This document shows, in pieces, positions 1 through 10,900 of a DNA stretch of 64,000 nt; position 1 is the first letter of the stretch, and every line of letters begins with the position of its first letter. Under the pieces are notes generated by a model. That model ran no database searches. It was given only the letters and a program-made list of their open reading frames with translations, and was not told the origin of the DNA. The DNA is from Mesodorylaimus sp. YZB2_4 (Eukaryota; Nematoda; Enoplea; Dorylaimida; Dorylaimidae). Where the stretch lies: NCBI GenBank assembly GCA_030248295.1, contig JASANH010001508.1, positions 620,001 to 684,000 of the forward strand. Reading direction: 5' to 3'. Made by a program: the position numbers and the translations under genes.

Positions 1-229
1 TATGAGAAGGGGGTGCACAGTGTCAGCTGCTTGCCCGCAGTCACGATTCCATATTCAACAAGTGATGATCCAGCATTTGACAATCTAAAACTTGGAAACT
101 GGACGGGTATTTTGTTTAGTAATTTCAAGTTTAGGTGTTATCTGTTCAGTGCTTTTTTCAGCTTCGTTCGATGGTCTATACTTCTCTGGACAACAGCGGT
201 TCGCCTGGACATCATGCTGCTCCCAGTGA
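1..229 (+). CDS. 3' end of an upstream mucin/discoidin-family paralog (copy 0, partial)
   Basis: Two exons, 1-106 and 162-229, joined across a 55-base intron with GT and a good polypyrimidine-CAG acceptor. They encode the extreme C-terminus of a protein paralogous to the complete gene at 7910-16147. Exon 1 carries the VTIPY and DDPAF...LKLG.WTG motifs that recur at 15960-16026. Exon 2 carries FDGL...RFAW.SCC followed by TGA and matches the last exon of the complete copy (16083-16147). The function of this tail is unknown; its cysteines suggest a disulphide-bonded extracellular segment. The rest of the gene lies outside the window to the left. It shows that at least three copies stood in tandem. 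Confidence 0.6.
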
Positions 230-946
230 TAATCTTTTCAGTGTTGTTACTGGCATGCAAAAATTGTTTGGTTCACCGTTTCAAACTGAATGCTGTGAAA
301 AACGTGATAAATTGATGGTTTTTCATGCGCATTGTCGAATATCTGAATATTTGAAGAAGCAGACGACCTTGTTTGATTGGTCATAATATTTAGCTTATCA
401 CACAATACGAAACTGAGTTAACATTGTGCAGAATCGCCTGGCAAGCCTGCTAGTGCCATCTAGAAGTTGCTGCGGGAATACTGTAGGTTCCAGGTGCAAC
501 AGGAGCCTTTATGCCAGGAGAGACGAGGGAATTCCAAGTGCGTCAAGGAGTACTCATATCCTTATCACCGTTTCCAATCACATATTGTTCCAGGCCGTAC
601 TAACCTTCCCGACAGCCTACAATTTTACGGATGTCATTATTGATGTTCTTTCACCACGGGGCTCTCTCCCAAAATACATGCGTTTATGTAATGCAAGCAT
701 CACATTGATTGGCTCAGTGACACTCGCAGGTATCCCCGTTTCTGTCTCCAGTTTCAACCAAGTCCTAAGATCGTCCGACGCCAGTGCTACGGTAAAGGAC
801 ATGACGGTAGGTTGCACCCTGCTCTTCTTCCTACAGCGGGCTCTTTGCCACAGTTCGACGAAGTAGTATACAGCTCAACCCTCGCTGGAACGTACACGCC
901 GGCAGCAAAAGCAAGCGTCACAATCGATTTCTCTTTGAGCCACATA

Positions 947-1064
947 CAGTAGTGGACAAAAGTAAGGCACGTTCCTGACTTCTTTACTTATGGCAGCAGC
1001 TACTCTCTAGGGGACAATCTTGTGGCGTTTCCCGCAAAATATATGAATAGAGCACAAAAGACTG
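947..1064 (+). repeat. Left terminal inverted repeat of the Tc1 element
   Basis: 118 bases that match, inverted, the right end at 2502-2619 with scattered substitutions. The inner copy of the transposase-binding-like motif is at about 1150-1170. Confidence 0.9.
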
Positions 1065-1288
1065 AGTAGGTAACACAAGTAAATTTTAGACCAGGTAGCA
1101 CAAATCAGTGGTGGGTGGCAAAACTTTAAAAAATTGCGAAATATTGCTGGGACAAAAGTGAGGCACGTTTTTTGGCAGGAGAAAACGCTCGATACACGCG
1201 AGCTACAAAGTGACGGGAAACGGTCAGGTGGCTCGTCTGCGTCATCTAGAAACATAAAATTCAAGTTTGTGCCATCGGTTTACCAAAA

Positions 1289-2299
1289 ATGCCCACTGGT
1301 CATAATTTTTCAAACGATGCTAAGGCTGCAATGGTTAAAATGAGGGTCGAGGAGAAGAAATCATTTTCGGAGATTGAAAAGACGTTTGGAAGATGCGGTC
1401 AAGTCATTTCAAAGATCGGGAAACGCTGTTCGGCCCGGTGGACAACAAGTCCGTTGAAAAAGCCTGGAAGACCAAGGAAAACCACGACCCATGAGGATCA
1501 TCTGATTAATTAAAAGAACGTCGATTTCGAGCCCCTGACTGACCGCTGGTCAAGTGGAGTTGGCCACTGGCTTAACGGTCAGCAGCAAGACAATTAGTCG
1601 TCGCCTGAGGGAGGTTGGCTTGTCAGCTCGACGTCCATGCAAGAAACCATTGATCTTATTGAAGAATCGGGGGGGGGGGGGGCGCGAATCAAATTCGCCA
1701 AAATGCACCTGAACTGGACCAACCAGCAAGGGCAAAAAGTTCTTTGGAGCGATGAATCGAAGTTTGATTTGATCAACTGCGGTGAGATCAAGTACGTGAG
1801 ACGCCCAGTTGGCAAAAGGTTCGATCTTAGATACACTATTCCAACGATTAAGCACGGTAGGGGGACTGTTAAGGTTTTGGGCTGTTTCTCTGGACGAAAG
1901 ATGGGCCCGACTCATAAGATGAATGGCATCATGGACAAGCACGTGTACATGGACATCATGGAGAATGCCATGCTTCCTCACGCCCGTCGCTTCATGCCCA
2001 AAGGCTGGATCTTTCAGCAGGACAACGATCCGAAGCACTCCTCGGCTCATGCACAGCTATGGTTTCAGCGCAAGAAGGTCAATGTAATGCAATGGCCAGC
2101 TCAATCCCAGGATCTAAATCCGATTGAAAACTGGTGGGATGAGGTCGAAAAACGTATTCGAGTGACCACCTACCAGAATTGCAACCAGCTGTTCGATGCC
2201 ATTCAAAAAGCGTGGGCCGAAATTCCTCAGTTAGTCATTGATAAACTGATCGCCTCCATGAGGAGCAGATGCGGGCAGGTGAACAAAAATTTCGGGTAA
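1289..2299 (+). pseudogene. Tc1-like transposase remnant (DD34E), frameshifted
   Basis: The first part (1289-1513) encodes a helix-turn-helix-like N-terminus ending in a GRPRKTT AT-hook-type motif and then a stop. The centre (about 1560-1668) is open only in a different frame (RRLREVGLSARRP). The catalytic half resumes in a third position after a 14-G run at 1669-1682, with FAKMHLNW, DESKF, QQDNDPKH and NPIENWW. The spacing between the second Asp and the Glu is 34 residues, the DD34E signature of Tc1-type transposases, which catalyse cut-and-paste transposition. The N-terminal stop and the poly-G shift make this copy inactive as it stands. Part of the poly-G length could be sequencing error. 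Confidence 0.88.
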
Positions 2300-2501
2300 G
2301 CTACCAAATACTGAAGGTTTAGAGTCTCGATGTCCTGTCATGAAGTTTAGAGCGTTTTTCGAAGCGGAAAATAGGGCTGTTCAGTTATTCAAAGAAAACG
2401 TGCCTTACTTCTGTCCCAGCAATTTTGCTGAATTTTTTGAAATATTTTGGGGTGCTTGACTACTTTTGCTGTCAGATAAGCTATTGAAGAAGGAACATAC
2501 C

Positions 2502-2619
2502 CAGTTTTTTGTGCTCTATCTATGTATGTTGTAAGAAACGCCATAAGGCTGTCCCCTAGTGAGTAGCTCCTGCCATAAGTGAAAAAGTCAGAAACGTACC
2601 TTACTTTTGTCCACTACTG
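2502..2619 (-). repeat. Right terminal inverted repeat of the Tc1 element
   Basis: Inverted partner of 947-1064, ending in CCACTACTG next to the TA duplication. The inner motif copy lies at about 2400-2420. Confidence 0.9.
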
Positions 2620-5600
2620 TAGGTTCAATTTACGCAGCACCAAGTGGAAGTGACAAGATATCGACGCGCCTGATTCGACCTTTTCAAGGGATAAGATTAG
2701 TTCTTTTCAGGTGAAGGCGCAAGCGACATTCTCAACTGGATGGAAAGCAACGACACAACTGTCCATCATATTTGGTCCGACAACAAACCCCGTCCAGGTA
2801 AGTTACTCGTAAATGGCGCCTTAGAAGGTCACAAGGAAATTGAAGCAATATTCGCGTCTGATCAACTAATTCTAGTTTCTTTTCCTTCACGAAGACAGGT
2901 TACTATGGGACGCTAAAGTCCCCAACCAACGCAACTGGCGTCGGTCAAATAGTGGATGTGACTACTGACCCTGAACTCGGACGCCATCACGATCGATCTA
3001 AACGTTATCGTGTTTCCCGACTGCGCTAGCGTGCAGTACAAGCTGTCTTTGATCGAGATAACGATTACCAGCGCCCAACCATCCAGGGGGTGCGCGCTTT
3101 CGAAGGAAGTAGCCACCACGCAATGCCCAATTTTCGGTTCACCTGCACCTGACTGCAACAGCGGTTACAGTAAGGGTACAATCAGTTTTGGAGGACTGGC
3201 AAATAGCAGTGAGTATCGGTAAGAATGATGGAGAAGGGCAGCTCACCCATCCCTTCTTGCAGATGGAGGGAATGGAAACAGCCATGATGAACCAATACAA
3301 CTAAACGCGAAACTATACGTCGAGAGCGTCGATAAAACATACGGCCTTTATCAAAACGCGACTATTTCTGTTCAGATCCCTGTCGTAGCCCCTGTAAACG
3401 TGCCTACTTCATTAAATATCAACAGAACTATTCCTTTAATCGTGAGTAGACTACATAGGTGTTCTAATCCTCGTCTCACAAAAAACCTGACTGGATACAT
3501 TTTTAGGGTATCCTAAACACCAAAACAACTTCATCTACAACTGCGACCACTTTGACATCGACTGGTATTTTATCATCTACTAAAGCCTTATTAAGACCCA
3601 CGTCCTTACTGAGTACAGAAAAAACGTCAACGTCAACGCCAACGACTAAGACCCCCGCTCCCAAAAACACGAATGCATTCGCCACCACCTCCATCTTCAC
3701 CACATCGACTACTAGTTTGACGCCTAGCACACTTTCAGCAACTGCACCTGCCATCAGTCCCACTACAACAGCTTCTACGGCCACCCAAACAACCTCAAAA
3801 ACATCTACTGCTCCGCCATTTTCAACTGCATGCACCAAGTCGTCGACGAGTCACACCATATCGATCTCTTAGGCTTCAACCGCCTCTACGATTACAACGC
3901 CCACAATGCAAACCAAAGCTCCATCCACCAGAATCTCCTCTTTTGGTACCACTGCTACTACTTCTAATTCGGGAAGTAAATCGACAGCGCTTGTCACAGC
4001 TACCACAAACAAAAGCATGCAGACATCGACGACCGTCACTGAACTATTGGCCATCAGTTCGACATCTCCAAAGACTTTTGGGACAAATACAGCAGAACCA
4101 TCAACTGTATCGACTCCTGGGTTGAATAGTATGCCCACGGCCACCTACCCTCCTGCTACTTCTATAATCCCTGGCACTTGTAAGTTTGGTGTTTCTGGTA
4201 ATGACTGCCAAGTAATGACAGAACATCACTTTATGGCATCACCAACTCCTATCCAGTCCGCTGCCACGCGGGTTTCGACAGCGGCACCAATAACGACAGC
4301 AGCCCTGGCGTCGGCACAAACGACAGTTTATTCGTACTCGAACGTGCCGCCGGCTTTCTCCACTGAGGCTTCCATCGTGACACAGCAGCCAAGAACTCCA
4401 GTAGCCACTGAATCAAAAGCGACGACAGCGCCATCTACATCTTTCTTATCACTCACAACTACCTATCAGTTTCCAACATCAGCACATCAGCCCGCCAATA
4501 CAACCTTGATTCAAACAACCAGTTATGTAGCATTGACCCAAGCGGGTTCTGGGCCTGTGACCTCTACAAACGGGTTGGTGGAGACGACAGCTCCTTCCTC
4601 AACTAGAATTGCGTCTACAGTCTCCTCAGAGTCCACTGCTTTGCCAACTACAGTTGATTTATTGGCCAGCTCAGTCACTTATACAAGATCCACCGTTCCT
4701 AATCCTACTGAGCAAAGCCATGTCACTCAAGAGTTGACAACAATGGCAGCGGATAGGATCCCGTTAGAAGTAACCACACCCTAGACATATACGCCTCCAC
4801 CTTCAGGCAATGCAACCACGACAATCATACCCATTGTGGATACCGCTTCGTCAGATACATCAACTCTAACATCTAGTATTACCTTGTCAGTTACTTCTTT
4901 TGGCGCTCCAAACTCTATCTATGCAACCAGCTAAGATGCCCTCGACCAGTATCCCCTCTAGCTCAGTGGTGGCAAGCACTGACACCGCATACACACACAT
5001 TGGAGACCCAGATACTGCAACATTGTTTGGAGGCCAAACAGAAGCGATATCAACTGAGCTTCCCTGGCCTAGTGTCAATTAAGCAGTCAGTTAGCCAAGT
5101 CCCAGTGTATATGTGCACAGATTCCTCATTGTTGACTGACATCAACATGGAAGAGCCCACCCCAGGACACTCCGCCACTGCTAGATCCGAAATGTTCCAG
5201 GTCCAGCAACATGGTTAGCACCCAGACTGCCAGTATCTATTTTTCACTTGATGCCCCACCAACTACCGCCAGTGTCGCCCTTGCAGGTGCGTCTGGAAAG
5301 AAGCAGTACCCAGGACTTCTGGCTCTCGGACCTCTAATCGTAAGATTATCACCATAACAAGATTAGATGCAAGGGGCCTTTTTGAAGACAGGTATTCAGA
5401 GACGACGGCTTCAATTTCCTCCAATGTCATGAAAGAAGATCCTATGCCGACTCAGCCCGTTGTGACCACACCTGAGTCAATCGCTTCCCCGAGCGTAGCA
5501 TCAACTAAATTCTACCAGGACTATAATGCCACTGGTTTCTCTTTTGAATGGACTGGACCCACTCCGACAGGCTCCCAATCTACAGCAGGCGTATACAGGC

Positions 5601-7265
5601 CTTCCCCCGTCTCGCCTCATCGTCAGCTGCTTCAATTTCTTGGTGTCACCAAAGTCCCACTGCAAACACAACAAATTCACCCACTTTCGCCAAACCCAGC
5701 CAGACCCAACTGACGCAAAACCTGTAGCAACCGAGGCTTCATGGCTTACTAGACCATTTAACGCGTTCGTAGAAGGCACGTCTACGGCAAGAATAAAATC
5801 CCGTTCGTTAAAAAGCACCGAGTCAACAGGTAGTGCAAGCCACCAAACGCCTGTGCCAAACCCAGCCACGCACGCGACGAAAGATTTTGTTGGAGGCATT
5901 CGTCAATCTGGACGCAGAACTGTATCCGCTGCTAGATTAACAACACTGCCAATGATCTCAGCAATCATTGATGGTTACACAGACGCATCAGAAGCTCAGG
6001 CATCTTCTTCCTTCACTTCTGAAACCTTGCCATTCACAAACAGCGCAGCCGATAATGATGTTGCCGAAGGCACCGCATTTAGACTTCGGGCATCATCATC
6101 GTCAGAAACAAGTGAAGTGACAGCGGGTGCGCTAGGCATGAAAATTGTACCACCTACTTCAGTTTTCAGACGACAGGAAAAACAAACGCGGTGTCACGAC
6201 CTAGCGCGTTAGGGTCATATTGAAACACTGAACCTTCACCAAGCTTTGTCGTCAAGTGTTTCTCTCCAACCAAGCATCACACCCGCCTCGGGTAACTACT
6301 CTTGAAAGCTCCAAAGTATCCATGAGCCTGAAGCAACATCCATGGCAGCAGACATTCAAAGCTATCACATCAAACGCTCGTAATTATTCCTCATACGCAT
6401 CACTCACCACAAAACAAATAAAATTACAATCTCATAGGAGAGTCTATAGAACTTCTCTAAGCGCAATACTCTCAAGTACAGCTGCTATGACCGGAATGCA
6501 AACGCATCTGATAAAATTGAGCCCAACGCAAGGCTATTCGTGTCATCATTAGCACCAATTTATCCATCACTTTCTATGCCATTACTGAAAAAGAAGCCTT
6601 CTAACGGTGGAACAGTCAACAATCACGAAAAACAGACTACCAAATCACCTGCGGCAAATACAGGTGAGCTTTCGCTAGTCAAGTATCGCTGGACAGGGTT
6701 TAAAATTTCAGGAATTCAAACGTTTTTCACTACAAAGACTACCAATACAGAGGCAGTGGCTCCCAATGGGAATTACGTCAGGGCTCGCCTTTCAGATGCA
6801 GCTACAAGTAAAGTATTATCGAAAATTAAGCTCCTTCTACAGCAATTTACCATTTCTGAATACATTGCTTCACTAGCGCGTGCACACTGCCTTGGTTTCA
6901 GTGACACCGTGGACGTGAGCATCCAGATTTCATACCCTGCTGACAGCTCGAGTGATGCAGAGCGACTGGATCTTGTTTTGCTGCTCCCACCTCACCTGTC
7001 CTTGATTGGCTTACTCCAATCAAATTCAACTTATTCTGATAATCTGACGGCCAATATAATTGACGACAAACGCAAATTGACAAAAATACGCATTCCTAGA
7101 ATGAGTCCTGGCGAGGTGGCAACTCTGGATCTTCAGTGCTCAGTCGAGCAGATGCCAAATAACACAAACAAGTACGACGATGGCACCCCGTTTCGAACAG
7201 CCATCCTCATGCAGACAATAAGCAATGTGAGTTCAGACGAGCCAAGTCGGGCCCCAAACGGGTGA

Positions 7266-7909
7266 CGAGACTTTTAATCTACAAGTATTTATTGGCGCAG
7301 AGACGAGCTTTTTGTAATTTTGCCTTGTCATTGAATACTGTCTTTTTATGCCATAACAGCCAGACAGAACTGGGCAATCAGGCCATGACAACGGGAATGA
7401 AACGCATAAAACCATTTGAATATTGAGTAAGAATGAATATTGGGTGCTAATATTTCGAAAAATCTTCCAATTGCGTGCTCCTGTAATACCTATTTCATGC
7501 ACGACATACTCCTTGCAAGTGTAAAGTGTGGAGCATCATCTGGAAATTATCATCTCTCAACGGAGCTTCACGACGGATGCCATTGAGCTTATAATTTACT
7601 TTCACAACGAGTGAGCATTGTGCTGTCATCCAAGATCGCTAGGAGCTTGGTCGCTGAACCTTGATGAACCCTGAACTTTGTGAAGCATCAGCTATGATTT
7701 TTTTGAGAGCATACGCAGAACAATCACGCAGAGCGCTCGAAAAGTTGAACCGAATCGGGTGCTTAATAAAACAGAAATAATAAAACATCTGGTGATTGAA
7801 TAACTTGGCAACTCAGATCCTTGAAATACTCACCCACCCAGCCGTTCACCCACTGGTACCTGTGACCTGGTCAAGTCGAATGCAAATTGCTCGGAGTCTG
7901 ACAGCAGCG
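7266..7909. other. Spacer between mucin copies A and B
   Basis: About 640 bases without a recognisable coding segment. The discoidin and cysteine-tail exons expected at the end of copy A are absent here, so the deletion or rearrangement that truncated copy A lies at or before this spacer. The promoter of copy B must lie here, but I see no clear TATA box. Confidence 0.5.
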
Positions 7910-10900
7910 ATGACTCCGCTAGCGGGTCTGCGACATGCTGCTGTAGCTTTTGGTGAGTGGGAAAAACTCAGTGATTATAATCATGCACGCCTTACTTTCC
8001 AGCAGGTTTAGTCTGCTTCTTTTCGCTGGCTGCGGCACAGAAACCGTCGCTTTCGATAGTGCAGACATCTTCTTCAACAGGAAACTTCTTGCCCGGCGAG
8101 ACAAGAACATTCCAAGTGAGTGTTACAAAGCACGCTACAAGAAACCACACTACTGTAGATTCACATTATTTTAGGCGGTAGTAAATTTCCCAAGCTCCTA
8201 CAACTTCGCTACCCTGTCCATCAATATATTATCTCCGCGCACTCTTCTCCCAAAATATATGCGTCTGTGTAATCCAAGTATCTCATATACTGGCTCGGTG
8301 ACAGTAAACAGCATGCCCGTTCCTTACTCCAGCTTCGTTTCGACCTTGAAGTCATCCGACGGAAGTGTTACGGTAAGACTGAAATCCATTGGATTCTGAG
8401 AATAACGATCCGCTACCTCGAATTTGTTCTCTTTTTACTACAGTATGACGAAGTGTCATTTAGTACATCCATTCCTGGAACATACAACGCAGCAGCAAGC
8501 TCAATAATCGCTGTTGATTTCTCTCTGAGTCATGTCGGTTCAATCTACTCCGCACCGAGCGGAGCTGACGATGTTTGACATTTTCCTTGCTCAATAATGG
8601 ATAGCACGCTGGAATCTTATGTTTTTAGATAGCCATGAACGTGATATTCTCAACGGGGTTCAAGCCAAAATCCACATTTTCTCTCACATTCGCCCCTACA
8701 ACAAACCCCAACAAGGTATGCATGATGTCGGTTAAACTCTGTTATCGTCGCTAAACCAGTTTATTCATGCCAGACGGATTTGTCTGGTACGCTAGGGTCT
8801 ACCATCAACCCAACTCCCGTCGGTCAATTTGTGGATGTAGCCATCACGCTAACTTTGGACGCCATCACGTTAGATCTCCGGCCACTCTTGATTGCTGATT
8901 GCATAGGCGCAAAGTACAAACTGTCTTTGATCGAGATCACCCTTATCAGTGCTGCCCCATCCTGGGGATGCGCGCTATCGAGCGAAGTGGTGAACACACG
9001 GTTTCCCACTCTCACTTCGCCGCCACCTGACTGCATGGTTGGCTACAGCTCGGGCACAATCGCCTTTGGAGCACTAGCGAACATTAGTAAGTAGAGGCAA
9101 TAGCAATTGTAGTAGGTGTGGAGAAGGCAGTGTATCTGGTTGCCTTAAGCGGCCGCCTTATACACGGAGCAGTGTATTGACTTGCCTTCGTTGGCCATTC
9201 CATACGCTCCTCCAGGCGAGGCTGAATCCCGTCGGGTTGATGTCTCAGGCACCTACGACTAGGTGACTGCCTAGAGGGTCTTAGAGTGCATCCGCTCCCC
9301 GCGGGATCTTCTCCCATGTAGGGCTATTCCGCCTATTACATTTGGCGTCACGAACATAACAAAGCCTGGTAGGCGTAGGAGGGAGGCGGCCGACCGCAAA
9401 GAGCGGGCAAGTCTTGCGACTATACCTACGGCTGAAACACCAACCCAAGAGGTTGACGTCTCCCAGCCAGGGGAGAGTATCGATTACCCTCTCCCACTCG
9501 CCATGGCCTACCAGGCACGAGGGTTACACAATGCAAGAGAAAGGTCTCACTCATGCTGCTTCAGATGGTGGAAATGGGAACAATATGGACGAAACAATAC
9601 AACTAAACGCGAAGCTATATGTTGAAAGCGTTGATGCAACATACGGCCTGTATCAAAACGCGACGATTCAGCTTAAAGTCCCAGTCGTTCTGCCTGGAAA
9701 CAAGAATGCAACTTTTTTAATCTCTAGAACAATTCCACTAGTCGTAAGTACAGTAAAGCACAGATGCTACAGCTTTTTGTAAACTTCAAGGGTCTCAATC
9801 TAATAGGGGGCTCTAAATATGACAACGACATCGCCCACTATCACATCAACATCGACGACTTCAACCTCGACATCATCTACTTCGAATAGTACATCCGCCG
9901 CAACGACCACTGCTCCTACAACCTCAAGCGCAACGTCAACAACGACCACCACCAAGCCAACTACCACGTTGACAACAATCACAGCATCAACGACGATGTC
10001 GACAACTTTACCTCCAATAAGGTCCACATCAATTAGCTCCACCACTACCTTACCAACGACTACTAAGCCAACCACAACCATACCTTCAGCGTCTACTTCA
10101 ACATTTACTACAAAACCCACGACTATCAGCACGACCTCCTCTGCGCCTACAACGCCAGCGACTATTTTATCCACAACCACGCCAGCCATGTATACCAGCA
10201 CCACCTCGACCACAGAGACTCCCACAACGACGACATCCTCTACGACTACAACGTCAATGGCCCAAAATACTTCAACAACTCCGACCACGACCCCCCACAC
10301 AGCCACTAGTACTGTTACAACCGCTACTAGCAGCAGCTCAACAGCACCAACGACCACCACGACTACCAGTAGCACCTCGACAGCACCGTCGACCACCACG
10401 ACTACGAGCAGCACCTCAACGGTACCAACAACCACCACGACTACCAGCAGCACATCAACGGTACCAACAACCACCAGTACAATGACGCCCACCACGACGA
10501 CCACGTCTACGACTACAACTACAACACCAGCGCCAACGACCCAAAGTACTTCAACAAAACCAACCATGACAACTCCTGTAACCACTACTATTGTTACTAC
10601 CAATACCAGCAGCACCTCAATGGTACGAACGGCCACCTCGACTACCAGCAGTACGTCAACGGTATCAGCAACCACAAGCACAAATATCCAGACATCGACA
10701 TCTAAAACTACGCCACCCCTAATCAGTATCGCATCAACATCGCATCCTCCAATGACAAGTTCGGCCGGAGCTTCAAGTGCGACCCCAACCCGTGGTCCAA
10801 CAACATTTCCTATGACCACGTTGCATCCAACGACCACAGTTCTTTCTGCGATCACAAGTAAGTGCTGCACTGATTTATTTGTGATTAATCAGCTATTGCA

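Larger units (their letters stand above)
947..2619 (+). mobile_element. Tc1/mariner-family DNA transposon inserted in a coding exon
   Basis: A 1673-base element begins CAGTAGTGGACAAAAG and ends with its inverse. A TA dinucleotide flanks it on each side (945-946 and 2620-2621), the Tc1/mariner target-site duplication. Removing the element and one TA restores a continuous exon reading SLSHIGSIYAAPSGS, matching SLSHVGSIYSAPSGA in the intact paralog (8530-8569), so the insertion point is exact. Terminal inverted repeats of about 118 bases are strongly conserved, and a second internal copy of the GGACAAAAGTRAGGCACGTT motif lies at about 1150 and 2405, an IR/DR-type arrangement. The encoded transposase is broken, so this copy is not autonomous. 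Confidence 0.93.
430..7265 (+). pseudogene. Decayed mucin-family paralog (copy A), interrupted by a Tc1 element
   Basis: Segments are colinear with the intact copy at 7910-16147. They include the LPGETR-like start near 510-532, the module-1 exon 594-792 (PKYMRLCN), an exon around 2711-2797 (FSTGW...TTNP), the module-2 exon around 2900-3210 (KYKLSLIEIT-like), 3261-3440, a Ser/Thr-rich exon from 3507, and the module-3 exon ending near 7215. Damage is extensive. The first coding exon has an in-frame TAG where the intact copy has CAG. A Tc1 transposon splits an exon at 945/2621. No GT donor is visible after that exon (about 2660). The mucin exon has in-frame stops at 3870-3872 and 4782-4784 and then shifts frame repeatedly. 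The discoidin and cysteine-tail exons are missing before the next copy begins. It is very probably non-functional, although fragments could still be transcribed. Confidence 0.75.

Noticed and set aside
9800..10870. 356-codon valine-rich open frame on the minus strand
   Set aside because: It is the complement of the Thr/Ser codon repeats in the mucin exon (ACN read backwards gives Val-rich frames). It has no start context or family motif. The similar frames at 3503-3838, 3869-4144 and 11304-11654 were dropped for the same reason.
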